Positions 23,746-35,586 of a DNA stretch of 64,000 nucleotides are shown piece after piece (within the stretch, counting starts at the first letter, position 1; each line of letters begins with the position of its first letter). The translations under genes and the position numbers were made by a program. The notes under the pieces were generated by a model. It worked only from the letters and a program-made list of their open reading frames with translations. It did not search any database and was not told where the DNA came from. This DNA is from Puccinia triticina (lineage: Eukaryota > Basidiomycota > Pucciniomycetes > Pucciniales > Pucciniaceae), in assembly GCF_026914185.1 (NCBI RefSeq), contig NC_070560.1, positions 966,001 through 1,030,000 on the forward strand, written 5' to 3'.

Positions 23746-26112
23746 AATGCACTCTGCCTGAACCTCTCTGTGCATTCCCGCTCGCGCTATCCCCGAGTGA
23801 AAATTCTACCACGCATGCCTACACCGCGGGACAAGTGGGGCATCAAATTGGCGGCGACCGTGGCGCCCCATTAACCCCGCATGGGAAACTATGCCTCAGT
23901 GGCGCGCTGTTACCATACCCTCCACGGGCGCTCTCTATACGCCCATGTGGCGAGTGGGGTGACGCCACACATGCGTCGCCTGATGTCCAACAACCGGGGG
24001 GGGAAGGATTGCCGCCCCTGGCAAAAGAATTAGTTGACTGCGTGAAGGTTTGAACACACGGCTCGGCCAGGCTTTCTCGGCTGCACTCTGTACTGACTGC
24101 GCTAATGTGGTTTCAGTTGAATTCTGGCGGGAAACATGGGTTTTCAATGTCCCTCAATCTTCATCTCCTCCAGAGGGATGTGTGAACAGAGGCTTGGGAT
24201 CCATGCTGACTCTGTCAAACAAACCAAGAAGGTAGTTGGAGGCGATGTGATGTGTTCATGCGGCGCGCGTTCTCCTCCATTGCACTCTACCCACACGTGC
24301 TCACAAGAAAACTAAGGACTTCGACGTAAAACTGATTCCTAGGATCTTCAAGTCGCAAAGGTATGAGAGTTATCCCACATAGCTCCATGAGTTGGCATGG
24401 ATATCTTCTTTGGCATAGTCAGCAGGGACGCAGCTCGCACCGCTCAACTCCGGCGGGGGTTTGACCCCGCCCTCATCTTTTTGTCTGAACTGCCAAGCCA
24501 GACCTCACCCCCTGATTGGAGTATGTACCAGCTTGGGCGCCCCATGGACGCCCCTGTCCATGCCACACTTGTGGGGCGTCACGAAACACTTGAGGTGGAA
24601 GTCCAGCGAGCGCCCATGGAGAGTATGGTCATAGCGCGGGCCAGAGACGTATGCGTCCTCTGGGACGTCACAGCCTTTCAGGAATCACCCCGCGGTGTAT
24701 ATAAATCACCACAGCGTTGAATGGTTGGGGTGGCCTCAGTTGAAGCCTTTCCTTTGGTCAAAGCTGGTTGTGGTGCTTGTTTCTTGGTCTTTTGATTCTT
24801 TGTCATGATGAGGAGGTATAAAGTGGAAGGGATGTATGTGTAACTGGATGTGCTGGTGGGCGGAGAGGACTGGGGCGGAAAAAAGAAAGTAGAGACGTCA
24901 ACTGGGGATTTGGGAGGGGACCGGATGAAGGAATAGAAATACTTACTTGCCAGTCCAGCGGGTTTGGGATGGTGCCACACCATTTACGCAGATGCATCCA
25001 ATTGGGGAGGAATCAGAAGTTGCACAGGGTTGATGGTTGGTGCGAGAAGGCTACAGCGGTGGGTTGTGCGTGTGTGGTGTATGCAGGAGGAGAGAATTTT
25101 CTGTATTGGTGAGGGTATTAACCCTATACATTCTCTCACAACCTTGCAAATCTGTATGCATTGGTTTGAATCTGCGGATTTGCATCCGCTTAGAACATGG
25201 TTTTGCATGTACTGGATGTAAAATTGCCGGATGCGGGGGCGCAGGGCTGGATTTACAGCATCATCTTCACATGTGGCCCTTTGGTCAATTTGTATGTGAA
25301 ATTACATTCACTTGCAATTTTGTATACTTTTACATCCTGTGCCCTTTGCATGGGGGGGTCAATGCCAAGTCATATGTTGCAAAAATCACCCACCCCATAA
25401 AATACCAATCACATTGACCATATTGGAAAAAAAAGTCAAATTGGATATGTATTTGGTGATTTAAATCAGGAGCATTTTGCAAAAAAATCTCCCCTGGATA
25501 CGTGCTACATGAAGGCGGCTTGATAGGGGGCTCTCCGTGGTCCCAAGGGACTTTGGAACACTGTCTTAACCGTCTGTATCCGTGTCACATGGGTGCCTCT
25601 CGGTGAGCTGTGGGGACCTCCTCCAGAGGATTTGTTTTGGATCATGCACCCAAACTGAAACGGAATGTTGAAAACTGAACCAGTCCAAAATGTCAGTTTT
25701 CCAGAGGAGCCACAAGGGACTTGGTTTGAGCTAGCCCCATATAACCTCAGTCAATCATCCCATTTTTCCTTGACCAGGATTGTTGGAACGGGTTTTTTTT
25801 GCAATGTGAGCCAACAAAGAAGATGTTTGTTAAGGATACATTAAAGATTATCCTCCGCTCCTCGTGACTTCCTGCCATTTTGTTGTTTTTTGACTTGGTA
25901 GAAATTCCCCTACAGAGATTTCCCACTTCCTGAAGTGTTTTTTGCAGCATTTCCCCCCGCTGAAAGCTACCCATATGAGTCTGAAACTCGTGCGCCTTGC
26001 CTCGAATCCTGCTACCGACAGCCTCCTTTTATACCTTTTCCCTCAACCTCACACCAATAGCGTACTTCCACTACTCTCCATAACCTTTTGTTCACTTCTG
26101 CCACCGCAACCA
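23746..26112. other. Unassigned stretch
   Basis: No supported gene. Several frames of about 100 residues (for example 24397-24720 plus) lack domains. A minus-strand start with Lys/Thr-rich sequence (MTKNQKTKKQAPQPALTKGK, upstream of about 24810) next to a TATA-like element could be exon 1 of a decayed transposase gene. Too little remains to call. Confidence 0.35.
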
Positions 26113-26546
26113 TATTTGTGTTTTGTTCACTGCTCCAAGAAATCCTACACTCCCTTTTGTCCTCTCCTATTTTATTCCCCTTATCCAACCGCTGATCTCA
26201 AGTCTTCACACTACAAAATCAATCTGTCTCTTCCAAAACCGGACTGTTCCTTGCCCTTGCACAATCCCTGTCCCACAATGCTTCCAAAACTGACATCCCT
26301 CGCCCTAAATATAGAAAGTGCAACACGACTATTTGTGTTTTGTTCACTGCTCCAAGAAATCCTACACTCCCTTTTGTTCTCTCCTATTGTATTCCACTTA
26401 TCCAACCGCTGATCTCAAGTCTTCACACTAAGAAAACAATCTGTCTCTTCCACAACCGGGCTTTTCCTCGCCCTCACACAACCCCTGTTCCACATTACTT
26501 CCAAAACCGACATCTCTTGCGCTAAATATAGAAAGTGCGACACAAC
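26113..26546. repeat. 217-bp tandem duplication (two units)
   Basis: Units start TATTTGTGTTTTGTTCAC at 26113 and 26330 and run through CCGCTGATCTCAAGTC to CTAAATATAGAAAGTG and ACAC. Roughly 90 percent alike by eye. No coding content. Confidence 0.75.
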
Positions 26547-26804
26547 CACAGTAATACTTAACGTGACATTCATCTCTAACAGAGAATCAACAAATTCTGG
26601 TTGTTTTTGGCCAGCATTTGCACCTTCCCAGGTACCAATGTGAGCCTGAAGCTCTGGAGCTGGGTGGGGGCACGAGACTAGAAATCCAAGGCAAACATGC
26701 CCTCTTTTTATACACTTTTGATGACCTTTGCCCGGTCCACTGTTGTGAAGAATCTGCTTCCGCAGATGGAAGTCTTCCGCTCCACTGCTACTTAAGGTAA
26801 CAGG

Positions 26805-27363
26805 TGTTAGTTTTAAACTTGTACATTGAGTTTAATCTATGCATGATTGTATGCATACTCGGGTGTGCGCATCGGATCTTGTTCATCATTTGATTGATGC
26901 GGACTTTGAACTATCTGGATTTTCTAACGACCAACTCATTATTCGCCGACAAAACCTTCTCCACATTCTTATTCCTCATTCTCTCATCACTCAAATCTAT
27001 CTCTTGATTACCGAACAAAACACTTGAAGCTTAATCTTCGTTGTTACCTAATCAAGCAATCGATCAAATCAAAACTTCAATCTCAACGCTCTCAATCTCA
27101 AACATTCAGGAGGAGCTAGGTACAGCTTCTGGGCAGGCTGTTATTGTCGTGTATCTCCTTGTGTTTCATATCAACATTGTTGTGATTGTGTTGCGATTTT
27201 CTTTTTCTTCGATTCCAATCTTCAGAGGTATTTTTTCTTCTTACTTCATTATTTATATCAATCAGGTTCTAACTACTGTATTATTTCTTCAAAGTGTGTT
27301 ACTTTTTATTGAGTTCTTTATACATAACTATTTTAATAAAGTAATTGTTTTACCATTTTTACA
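26805..27363 (+). repeat. 5' LTR of the 26.8-kb copia element
   Basis: 559 bp; carries a 15-bp segment near 27085 (CAACGCTCTCAATCT) absent from the 3' LTR and has lost most CpG sites still present there. Confidence 0.88.
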
Positions 27364-27440
27364 TGGTAGCAAGAGCAATTACTTGACAGTTAAAAAAGAA
27401 CTCAAAATAAGAATCCACCTCTAGATAATGAACAATCGAG

Positions 27441-30400
27441 ATGGCAGAACTTCCGGTAGACGTTCCTCAAGTTGATAAATCCTCCGATAGTGATAACAAT
27501 CACCGAAATGACAAAATTCGCATTACCAAACTTCGTCGTGATAACTGGCCTGAATGGAAGAAATCATTCAAGCATCTCGTTGTTGGTCGTGGTGATGAGG
27601 AGGTATTTGATCCGGTATGGTGTGAAACACACAAAAATGAGAAGAAATTTCAAAAGAAGACTTTGAATGCATACACTCTTCTTGAGTTATGTGTCACTGC
27701 CGATCTCTATCCAGTTGTTCAAGCAGTGGATACCTTTGCGCAAGCAATGCTCGATTTAGCCAATGCTTGTGGCGAAAATTCTTTAATCAAACTCGGCAAT
27801 AAACTTTTTGCACTCATTCATCTCGACTATGTTCCTGGGACTTCAATTGGTGACCATATCAATAAATTTCAAACTATGTACACCTCTCTAAAATCGGCTC
27901 AACTAGTCAACAAAAAAATGCAAGTTGATACTGCAATGGCCGGAATGTTTTTTCTCAAGAGTTTTTGCTACGATGATTCTTTGGCTCCGTTAATTCAAAC
28001 TTTATTCGATGTCGATCCGTTTAAACCAAACAAAAAATCTGGCTCGTCGGCTAATTGTGAGGTGTGTAGAATGGCTAAATTGAAGCGTTCTTCACATAGC
28101 AATCCCCTTCCGTCTGCCTCAGCTCCATTCAAAATGATTCACATGGATGTTTTGCAGGTTTCACCTAACTCTCAAAATTCGTTTTTGTACATTCTGGTTC
28201 TCATCGACAATTTCTCATGCTTTAATTGGATTTACTTGATGCAAAAGAAGTCTGAATCAGAAAACAACATCATGTCGTATTTGAACAAGATAAAAAATCA
28301 TCTCGATCTTACTCCATCAATTCTTCATACGGATTGTGGTGGTGAATTTGGTTCAACGGTTTTCAAATCTTTTCTGGCTCAGCGCGGAATCTCTCTTGAG
28401 CAAGGGCCGGCAAACTCTCCTCAGACGAATGGCTTGGTGGAGCGTTTCAACCAAACATTGTTGATGAAAATGCGATGTATGCTGGCGCAATCCTCAGTGC
28501 CTCTCAATTACTGGGATGAGGCAGCAAAATTTGCGTCTTCGTTGATCAATATACTTCCGACTTCCGCTCTCAACTGGCGCTCTCCAAATTCTGTGTTGGT
28601 CGAATCACGAGCGGCAATAGAGCAAGTAAGACACGTTCATACGTTACTCCCCTTTGGTCTCAAGGTTTACGTGCATACCCAGTCTCCCTCTTCTAAAATT
28701 CTACCTCCCTCTAAACCATTGCTGTTTCTTGGTTATGAGCCTTGATCAGACGCATTGCGGTTTTTTGATCCAATATCTCGCCGAACAGTGATCAGCCAAG
28801 ACTTTACACCATCTATCCTTTCCTTTCCCTACAACTCTAAGTCTGCAATGATAAAGTTGTCCTCAACTTTGCCCATATCATGTGCAGACGGAGCAGGAAT
28901 GGACGATTGCGTCACAATTGATTCTTCTGCCTGTCATATGAAGAATAGAACAACGACGCGACAAGCCTCTTCCTCTCGCCCGCCTGCATCGTTGCCCCCA
29001 CCTGTACCCTCTCCCCCGCCCCCAACTTCTACTTCCATACCTTCGTCATCGTCGTCTATCCCTCATGTTCTTCCTCCGATTCCTTCGTCTCCGTCGCTGG
29101 TAACTAGTACTCATGGAATTGGTACTTCTTCTTCTAAGCAGCCAACAAAGCATTTTACTTACAAATGGAGCTCATCCAATGCCCTGGCGCCGAAAAACAT
29201 CAGCTCAAACATTGTTGAAGGATCTTGTCGGTTGAGAAAAGACTTGCCGGATTTAAGTTTTGTTTCTAACGCAGAGTTTCCGGAACTCAGCTTGACGCAG
29301 TCGGTTACGATCAACGAGGCAATGAATGATCAGACGGCTTTGCCGCAATGGGAATTGGCGTTGACGTCGGAATTTAACTCTCTTCAATCAAAGAACACCG
29401 GCACTTTGGTTCCGCCGCCTTCGGACAACAAAACAATTGGCGGCATGTGGCTTCTCACAAAGAAACTCAACGAGTTTAAGGAGGTAATACGCCACAAGGC
29501 AAGATGGGTAGTTTTCGGAAATCACCAAGAACATATGATTCATTACTTCAAAACATATTTGTCGGTGGCGCGAAACGAATCATTGAAAATGATGCTTTCA
29601 TTGGTGGTGAATCGGAACTGGAATGTTTTTCAGTTCGACGTGGAAACAGCATTTTTGTATGGAGAAATCAATGCGTCAATCTATGTGGCGCAAGTGCTTG
29701 GTTTCGAAGATCCCGACCCGAATAAAAAAGGCTGGGTTTGGAAGCTCAATAAGTCCTTATATGGTACTAAGCAGGCGCCTCGAATGTGGAAGGCGCACTT
29801 GGTATCAACTCTGAAATCGATTGGATTTGAGCCTTCGATCCTGGACGACGCACTTTTCCACAATCTGGACAAATCTATCCTCCTGCATATGCACGTGGAT
29901 GACGGGTTGGTTGTTGGCAAGTCTCGCAGCGCCATCGTGGAATTTTTGAGCAAATTAAAATTGTCTTACGCTCTCAAAGTCAAGGAGCGCCCAATTCAAC
30001 ATCTTGGTTACACCTTTGACTGGCGTGCGGATGGTTCTCTCCTGGTTCATCAATCAGACTTTGCGCACAAGATTCTCGACGAATTTGGAATGGCTAACTC
30101 GACCTGTGTTAAGGCTCCATCTCCCCTGAGTTTTCACCGTGTGGTGGCCACGGATTCTTCCCCTTTTGACGTTAAAACAATGCAGAAAGCGATTGGAATG
30201 CTTAATTATCTGGCTCTTCACACTCGTCCAGATATAGCGTTTACAGTAAAGGTTTTAGCTCAGTTTCCGTCTTCCCCTTCCCTGTGTCACTGGTCTATGA
30301 TCAAACACCTCCTTCGATATCTTCAAGGGACGGCCAATGTTGGACTACATTATATAAAAGGACAGCAAACCGGTACTTTGTGCGGCTGGGCTGACGCGGA

Positions 30401-30818
30401 CTACGGCACTTTGCAAGTCACCAAGAAATCCATGTCAGGTTACGTCATAACATTTTTTGGCAATCCAATTTCCTGGACGACAAAGAAACAATCCGTCGTT
30501 GCGCAATCCACCACCGAAGCTGAATTCATTGCGATCAACAAATGTGCCAAGCAGCTTAGGTGGATGTCCAACTTGGTTTCTCTTGACATCGCCTTCGATC
30601 CTCCTACAATTTTCAACAACAATTCCGGTGCGGTGATCATTTCGAAGGAAGCTCAGCTGAATCCAAACACTAAACATATTGAGATTCGTTTCCAGTATGT
30701 CCGACAGCTAATTACGATGAAGGTTTTGACTGTGCAGCAAGTATCAACAACGGAAATGATTGCAGACGTCGTGACCAAACCGCTAGGAAAAATCAAACTC
30801 TTATCAGCTTTTAAATAA
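27441..30818 (+). pseudogene. Copia polyprotein: Gag fused to IN, then RT and RNase H; protease missing
   Basis: One frame from ATG 27441 to TAA 30818, interrupted by a single TGA at 28743-28745 (plausibly from CGA). Gag starts MAELPVDVPQVDK and has RRDNWPEWKKSFKHLVVG; it stops near DVDPF and joins directly to KPNKKSGSSANCEVCRMAKL, the end of the integrase zinc region. The zinc knuckle, the DSG protease and the integrase N-terminus are deleted. The integrase core keeps HMDVLQV and LHTDCGGEFG; RT has FDVETAFLYGEI and MHVDDGLVV; RNase H has GWADADYG and STTEAEF. The in-frame junction means the deletion length was a multiple of three or that a fused product was maintained. Confidence 0.88.
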
Positions 30819-30851
30819 TTGCATTTAGTCAATGTGCGTGTTTAGGAGGAG

Positions 30852-31395
30852 TGTTAGTTTTAAACTCGTACATTGAGTTTAATCTATGCATGATTGTATG
30901 CATACTCGGGTGTGCGCATCGGATCTTGTTCATCATTCGATCGACGCGGACTTTGAACTATCTGGATTTTCTAACAACCAACTCATTATTCGCCGACAAA
31001 ACCTTCTCCACATTCTTATTCCTCATTCTCTCATCACTCAAATCTATCTCTCGATTACCGAACAAAATACTCAAAGCTTAATCTTCGTTGTTACCTAATC
31101 AAGCAATCGATCAAATCAAAACTTCGATCTCAAACATTCAGGAGGAGCTAGGTACAGCTTCTGGGCAGGCTGTTATCGTTGTGTATCTCCTTGTGTTTCA
31201 TATCGACATCGTTGTGATTGTGTTGCGATTTTCTTTTTCTTCGATTCCAATCTTCAGAGGTATTTTTTCTTCTTACTTCATTATGTATATCGATCAGGTT
31301 CTAACTACTGTATTATTTCTTCAAAGTGTGTTACTTTTTATTGAGTTCTTTATACATAACTGTTTTAATAAAGTAATTGTTTTACCATTTTTACA
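30852..31395 (+). repeat. 3' LTR of the 26.8-kb copia element
   Basis: 544 bp, same termini as the 5' copy, followed by TSD ACAGG. Retains CpGs (for example TTCGATCGACGCGG) where the 5' copy reads TTTGATTGATGCGG. Confidence 0.88.
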
Positions 31396-31400
31396 ACAGG

Positions 31401-33386
31401 CTCAGCTGTTTCCGACCGCTCTCGGTATCTTTTTCTCTTTATTTGCCGCTCTCGGCAGCATATTCTAGCTTTCCTGTTCGCCGCTCTCGGCCCCACCCTT
31501 ATGTATAACCTTTCGTGGTCACCCTTGCGTTCGGATCCTGTTCATTCTACCTTGTATGTATATTAGATTCCCTCATCCGCGATCGGACTCCTCCAAGTCC
31601 GGCCATCCCTGATGAATCTTTTGTATTGGGCCGAGCTCATCCAATGAGACTCGCGGACCGGAAGGGACCCCGGTCCAACTTCTGATCCGGTCAGACAAGG
31701 CATTGAAGTCACACGCAAACAATTTTGTGATGTGTGTATAATAACATCCTGAACGAGGAGAGCCACGGGCTGTTCTAAGCGCGGCAGGGTCTGGGGCACA
31801 CGCTGTAGGGCGCGATCCCGTCGCCGCGGCGCCAATCAACAAAACTCGAGCCAACGGTGGCCTCCTTCTGCCCTGCGCTGGTGATGGAGCGGAACATTTC
31901 AGTGCCAACGGTGGAGCGGGTCAAGGCAGGACAGCGAGCAGATGTGGGGCTCAATGATCGCCAATCTCCCCAAAATGGTCACCAACACCAACTTTGCCAA
32001 CCACAGGGTCCGCAACACGTGATGTCTCAAGCTGAGGAACGTTCTCGAGATCATGGCGGGCAAGAGGCAGGATAAGCTCTGTGGGATCCATTGTAACCAT
32101 TCCCCACATACTCTCACTCTGATCCTCCACTACCCTTTTAACAGGATATTGTGTGAAAAATTCTGGCAGCAGAGTAAGCCTTTCAGGCTCTTTTGGTCTA
32201 CATGAGGAGGTTTTTTTCTTCTTTTTTCAATTGACACATAGTCTCTATGGTGTTATAGCAAATTCATTGATTTAGATCGGAATGATGCTGCAAGCCATGG
32301 CCCTGGGGCAGCTACCAAGCAGTTCTGAAAGAGGTCCTGAACAAAATGGAAGTTCCAAAATTTCCTGAAAATTTCCTTCCATTGAAGATTTTAATATGCT
32401 TGTACACCACGGGCGCAATTCACCGATGGGACAATGTTCTCCCACCGGTTTGCCTTCGGAGGGGCCGCCTGCAGCGGCTTCCGTTAAAACATGGCACTCA
32501 TGTCATTCTGATGAACGTTGGGCCCACCAGACCATTGGTTTATCGGTGGGACCACGGTTTGCAATCAGTCGGGCGGGGCGTCTGAGCGTGCAAAAGGGGG
32601 CACCTCACCTCGGGACCGAGGCATGGTGGCTCGATGGTCCCCGCAGGGGAATCCCTGATCAAGAGGGCACAGGGCATGGTGCAATCAGCAAGTACCATGC
32701 ACAATTGGTTGGAGTGCACACCCGGAATTGCAACCTATGTAGGTCCCAAGGAAGGTCCTGGGTTCGATTCCTGGGGTCAGAGTCTTCATCAAGACACCAA
32801 ACGTTGTCTTTGCGTTGAAAACTTGTCTGCAAAACAGATTATTTCCATCCGTTGTTGCAGCGGTCAGACCTCCGCATGCTTGACGGGTTGCTTGACATAG
32901 ACAATGCAGGCCCGTTGGGAACATGTCTGCTGAACCAGACCGTTGCAACAACGGTCTGGGATGTCAGAAACAGGCCCGGTGGTGTAGTGCTCAATCAAAA
33001 TCTTGGCTTAGCCAACCACCTTGCCAATGGGACAAAAATCCTAATCCAAGATATCCAGCCACAGGTCCTTGATCTTTAGATTTGAAAGAGTCCCACAGCG
33101 GTAGGGATTGGGGCATTTCCCGGGTTATAAGTCATCCAAGAACCCAATCTCAAATTTGGCTTTGCTTTATCCCATTCCTGTATTCAAATTCCAATCATAA
33201 GGGCTTTTGCTGTGACTGGCAACAAGGGTCAAGGTCAATCCTGAGGGACTGTCAGATTTTTTTTTCCAAGGCCTGTCTTTGCTCATGTGCAGCCATATGT
33301 TGTGCATCTTGAACCTTTGCAGTATTCACTCTTAGAAAATTAAAATCACCATACATAGCTCCTTTTTTCATGGAATTGTTCTGTTA
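31401..33386. other. Unassigned stretch with SINE-like segment and hairpin
   Basis: No gene supported. Contains a short CGCTCTCGG repeat run (31414-31500). A possible pol III-type segment has an A-box-like ATTGGTTGGAGTGCA (32704-32718) and a B-box GGTTCGATTCC (32761-32771). A perfect hairpin CCAGACCGTTG-CAA-CAACGGTCTGG lies at 32935-32959. Confidence 0.4.
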
Positions 33387-33548
33387 CGCCCCGTTTGAAC
33401 GCAGTGTTATACATCATAAGTGGGTGAATTTATGACGCGCAACCCCAGGGGTTCCAAAATTTTAGTGGCAATGGGGGGCAAACTTTGGGACGCGCATCAT
33501 AAATTTGCCCTGTTTATGACATATATAGCGGTGCGTCCAAACGGGGCC
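33387..33548. mobile_element. MITE, 162 bp, TTA-flanked (PIF/Harbinger-like)
   Basis: Near-perfect terminal inverted repeats: GCCCCGTTTGAACGCA on the left against GCCCCGTTTGGACGCA read inward from the right. TTA lies on both sides (33384-33386 and 33549-33551). TTA targets and GC-rich termini suggest a PIF/Harbinger-derived MITE. Confidence 0.7.
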
Positions 33549-33893
33549 TTAATTAGTTGTCAATTATGCTGGATCTTATTCCATTGTATCCTTATCTGTT
33601 TATGTAATCAAGTGAGTGATTGTGATTTGATTGAGTTGGAACTTGGAGTAACCTACAGTTTTCAGAATTTCAGTTATAGGGTGCTGCTGCCTGCATGTTC
33701 AATTTTCACCGTGCTTGACAGATTTCACAGGTGACAACTTCCTTTTTGGGTGCTGGTTCAATTGTTCCTTGTTTTTGCCATTGGACATTTTTTGATGCAT
33801 CTCTTTTGGCAAATCTCAAAAGCTGAGACTCATTTCACGTGGCACAGCCACAATTTCCCTAGTCATAGCTTATGCAGCCTTTCACTGGACGGC

Positions 33894-34016
33894 GGATACC
33901 CACATTTTGGTAGTGTTTCATGCTCTGTGTCAGGAAGAGCCTTGAATTGCGAACAGTGGATACCCACATTTTGGTAGTGTTTCATGCTTTGTGTCAGGAA
34001 GAGCCTTGAATTGCGA
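33894..34016. repeat. 64-bp tandem duplication
   Basis: GGATACCCACATTTTGGTAG through CTTGAATTGCGA occurs twice with period 64 and only one or two differences. It lies 150 bp upstream of the orphan gene and could be part of its promoter. Confidence 0.8.
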
Positions 34017-34158
34017 GGTGGTCAAGTCTTGCTATGCGCGGGGATTCGATGTGGACTGCGACCAGAGTTGCAGAAAACTTTTGGCCTGAAGACGAGCCTT
34101 GACCTGAGGCAAACAATCCCCTTGACTACCTTTTACATAGTAGCGAAACTTTGACGAC

Positions 34159-35586
34159 ATGACATTATATTTCATTCAACAGCTCTATTGGATGCTTATC
34201 TGGACCGGCGATGCTGTTGTACTCAGCACTTCGGACCCGGGACTCGGGGCAAGGATTCCTAGAATGCTTAACATAGATTTGAACGAGTACCCCCTGGCTG
34301 AACCTCCAAGCACGCTTCTATCATTTCCCTTTCAACCGGTTCATCCCTCAAATGCTTCCAAGAAAGATTTTGTCGCACAGGGCGACCAGGTGAGACTGCA
34401 TCCGTCGACCTCCGCATCGAAGACTTTTCCCGTAAATGATTGTTCGACTAGTCCCCGCAAGCGCAAGAGTATTGATGCTAGTATAGTAGAACAAAGAGAA
34501 GCGATGGCGCTGATTTACTCGGACAAAAGACAAAAGATCAGTTCAAATCACCATGATAGTAGACCGGAAGATTTTACAGCAAACGCGGTCCAATTGCGAC
34601 AAAAAGAAAAGCAAGTATTTGAAAACTTCGCATCGGAGCACAATGACCGAAGTAAGAACATTGGCCGACTCAAAGAAACTGAAAGAAAACTTGTACTGTT
34701 TGATGTTCAAGACTGGAGTTTTGTTAGACAAAATTCGAACATGGGTAATCGAGATTACCGGAACTCGGCCAACATATTTAATGCGGAAACCTTTTTCAGA
34801 GCCATGAGAAGCTTGAAACGCGATATTGAATTAAAAGCATTCAAACAAGAACTCCCTCAACACAGTAATGGATATTTCTGGATCCCAAAATATTGTGTAA
34901 CAACCTTTTTTAACCGGTTTATGAACGAGTCGAGAGGGTTGTTTCGTTATCCAGACTCGGAAACTTTATCAGCTGGAACAAGAAATTTACTCATTTTGAA
35001 TACCATCTTGAAACTGTCAGATGAAAAACTTGATCTTGAAGGTTACCCGGTTTTCTCAAATGACATTGTAGAATACATGAAATTAAAACTGATGGACAAC
35101 CTGAAGACTTCCAGCAGAAGAACACAACTGCAAATACAAGTTACAGCAAGAATTGAATTGATAACGGCAACAACCAAATGTGTTACTTTCCTCCATATAC
35201 TCTCTCTTTCTCTTTTTAACCAACTTGAAAATGGAAAATTGACAAAAGGTTACATTGAAGACTTTCTGGTTTTTCTTAAAACTTTCTGGCAAGATCTTGT
35301 AAGTGGATCACATAATATTCTCAAGCATGATTTTGGCTTGGAATTCCATGATTTGTTGAACTTCAAGGTGGCCTGGGGGTCTGCAAAAACTCCAACATGT
35401 ATCCTGGGGAAGACCTGGAAGATCATTCAATACCATGCAAACAAAAACAAATTGTTTTTTCCAACAAAAACTGAAGCAAGTGTCCTCCCAGAGATGTTCT
35501 ACAAGATAATTTTTTATTCAAACTTGGAAACTATTCTCAATGAAGCCCAAAAATCAAACAAAACATATATAAGAAAAGTAATATGA
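34159..35586 (+). CDS. Orphan protein, 475 aa, probably rust-lineage family
   Basis: Uninterrupted reading frame of normal composition, with no transposon signature that I recognise. The likely start is ATG 34159 or, better, ATG 34264, which gives the cleaner N-terminus MLNIDLNEYPLAEPP. Residues about 90-130 hold a basic patch (SPRKRKS, SDKRQK) fitting nuclear localisation. The middle is Gln/Glu/Lys-rich and helical; the C-terminal half is Leu/Phe-rich and all-helical. No signal peptide from the second ATG; the first would give a hydrophobic start (LYFIQQLYWMLIWTG) that could mimic one. No introns needed. Function unknown. Intact despite heavy decay around it, which suggests selection or recent origin. 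Confidence 0.65.
   Translation: MTLYFIQQLYWMLIWTGDAVVLSTSDPGLGARIPRMLNIDLNEYPLAEPPSTLLSFPFQPVHPSNASKKDFVAQGDQVRLHPSTSASKTFPVNDCSTSPRKRKSIDASIVEQREAMALIYSDKRQKISSNHHDSRPEDFTANAVQLRQKEKQVFENFASEHNDRSKNIGRLKETERKLVLFDVQDWSFVRQNSNMGNRDYRNSANIFNAETFFRAMRSLKRDIELKAFKQELPQHSNGYFWIPKYCVTTFFNRFMNESRGLFRYPDSETLSAGTRNLLILNTILKLSDEKLDLEGYPVFSNDIVEYMKLKLMDNLKTSSRRTQLQIQVTARIELITATTKCVTFLHILSLSLFNQLENGKLTKGYIEDFLVFLKTFWQDLVSGSHNILKHDFGLEFHDLLNFKVAWGSAKTPTCILGKTWKIIQYHANKNKLFFPTKTEASVLPEMFYKIIFYSNLETILNEAQKSNKTYIRKVI

Larger units (their letters stand above)
26805..31395 (+). mobile_element. Ty1/copia element with TSD ACAGG, internally deleted
   Basis: 5' LTR 26805-27363 (559 bp) and 3' LTR 30852-31395 (544 bp), both TGTTAG..TTTTACA, flanked by ACAGG (26800-26804 and 31396-31400). 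The LTRs differ by a 15-bp insertion in the 5' copy and by many CpG transitions. The primer site TGGTAGCAAGAGC (27364) directly follows the 5' LTR and has the usual TGG start. The purine tract TTTAGGAGGAG precedes the 3' LTR. The element has lost protease and part of integrase, so it is non-autonomous. Confidence 0.9.

Noticed and set aside
32690..32790. Functional tRNA gene
   Set aside because: T-arm-like sequence is present but no acceptor stem or anticodon arm can be formed at normal distances.
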